Origin: Allomyces arbusculus
Lineage: Eukaryota; Blastocladiomycota; Blastocladiomycetes; Blastocladiales; Blastocladiaceae
Length of the DNA stretch: 64,000 nt
Direction of reading: 5' to 3'
Assembly: GCA_027604705.1 (NCBI GenBank)
Contig: JADHYV010000016.1
Location: forward strand, 1 to 64,000
Shown piece after piece: positions 63,891-64,000 of the stretch (position 1 is the stretch's first letter; each line of letters opens with the position of its first letter). Below the pieces are notes generated by a model that made no database searches, had not been told where the DNA came from, and saw only the letters and a list, made by a program, of their open reading frames with translations. Made by a program: the position numbers and the translations under genes.

Positions 63891-64000
63891 ATGAACTGTC
63901 AACTTTCAGCACCCACACAAAAATTAATTGAACGCTGTTGTGGATGGGGCACTTTGGAATGGGCCTCACGATGAGAGGTACCAACGGGTACCAGTCCACA

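Overview
This window reads as nuclear DNA of a GC-rich zoosporic fungus. Genes are dense, on both strands, and broken by short introns (about 59-121 nt, donors mostly GTACG, GTGCG or GTAAG). The gene set points to Blastocladiomycota: a fungal class C receptor, a cyclic-nucleotide-gated channel with a potassium-type GYG filter (a K+-selective cGMP-gated channel is known from Blastocladiella emersonii), a mitochondrial mL58 protein of the fungal type and a Boi-like SH3-SAM-PH protein. This assignment is inference; no species is claimed.

Layout. 1-5.1 kb: the 5' end of a secreted-protein gene (-), a two-membrane-span sensor that stops after a HAMP-like stretch (+), a serine tRNA with anticodon ACT (-), and LSM1 (+). 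5.4-10.2 kb: a large secreted subtilisin with a C-terminal cysteine repeat (-). 12-20 kb: rhomboid protease (-), mitochondrial HSP60 (+), importin-7/8-type karyopherin (+). 20.6-26.9 kb: a class C GPCR with a PH-like tail, followed on the same strand by a cyclic-nucleotide-gated potassium channel, probably a sensory pair. 26.9-29.5 kb: relics including a Helitron helicase end. 29.5-35.5 kb: an IML2/TTC39 protein (-) and a divergent unknown 841-residue protein (+) whose first intron contains an assembly gap. 36.3-39.2 kb: ribonucleotide reductase small subunit (-) divergent from a Maf-type nucleotide pyrophosphatase (+). 39.2-41.7 kb: AT-richer, gene-poor DNA with tRNA-like relics. 41.7-48.7 kb: MSH4 (-), mitochondrial mL58 (+), a second gap, an unknown protein (+), and a second serine tRNA with anticodon ACT (-). 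49.2-53.2 kb: SH3-SAM-PH-CH scaffold (+) and VTI1 SNARE (+). 53.3-58.2 kb: tandem paralogous F-box/LRR genes (-). 58.5-64 kb: a broken DUF1399 gene, a small secreted protein, a GGGTC-rich minisatellite and a broken LRR gene.

The most unusual points are the two tRNA-Ser genes with A34 (ACT) and covarying anticodon stems, each with a TATA-like element about 40 bp upstream; the GPCR/channel pair; the duplicated sequence on both sides of each N gap, which in one case is the same intron represented twice; and a 38-bp repeat at the end of the R2 gene that recreates its C-terminal peptide. Exon joins were worked out by hand from reading frame, splice signals and family conservation. No database search was possible.
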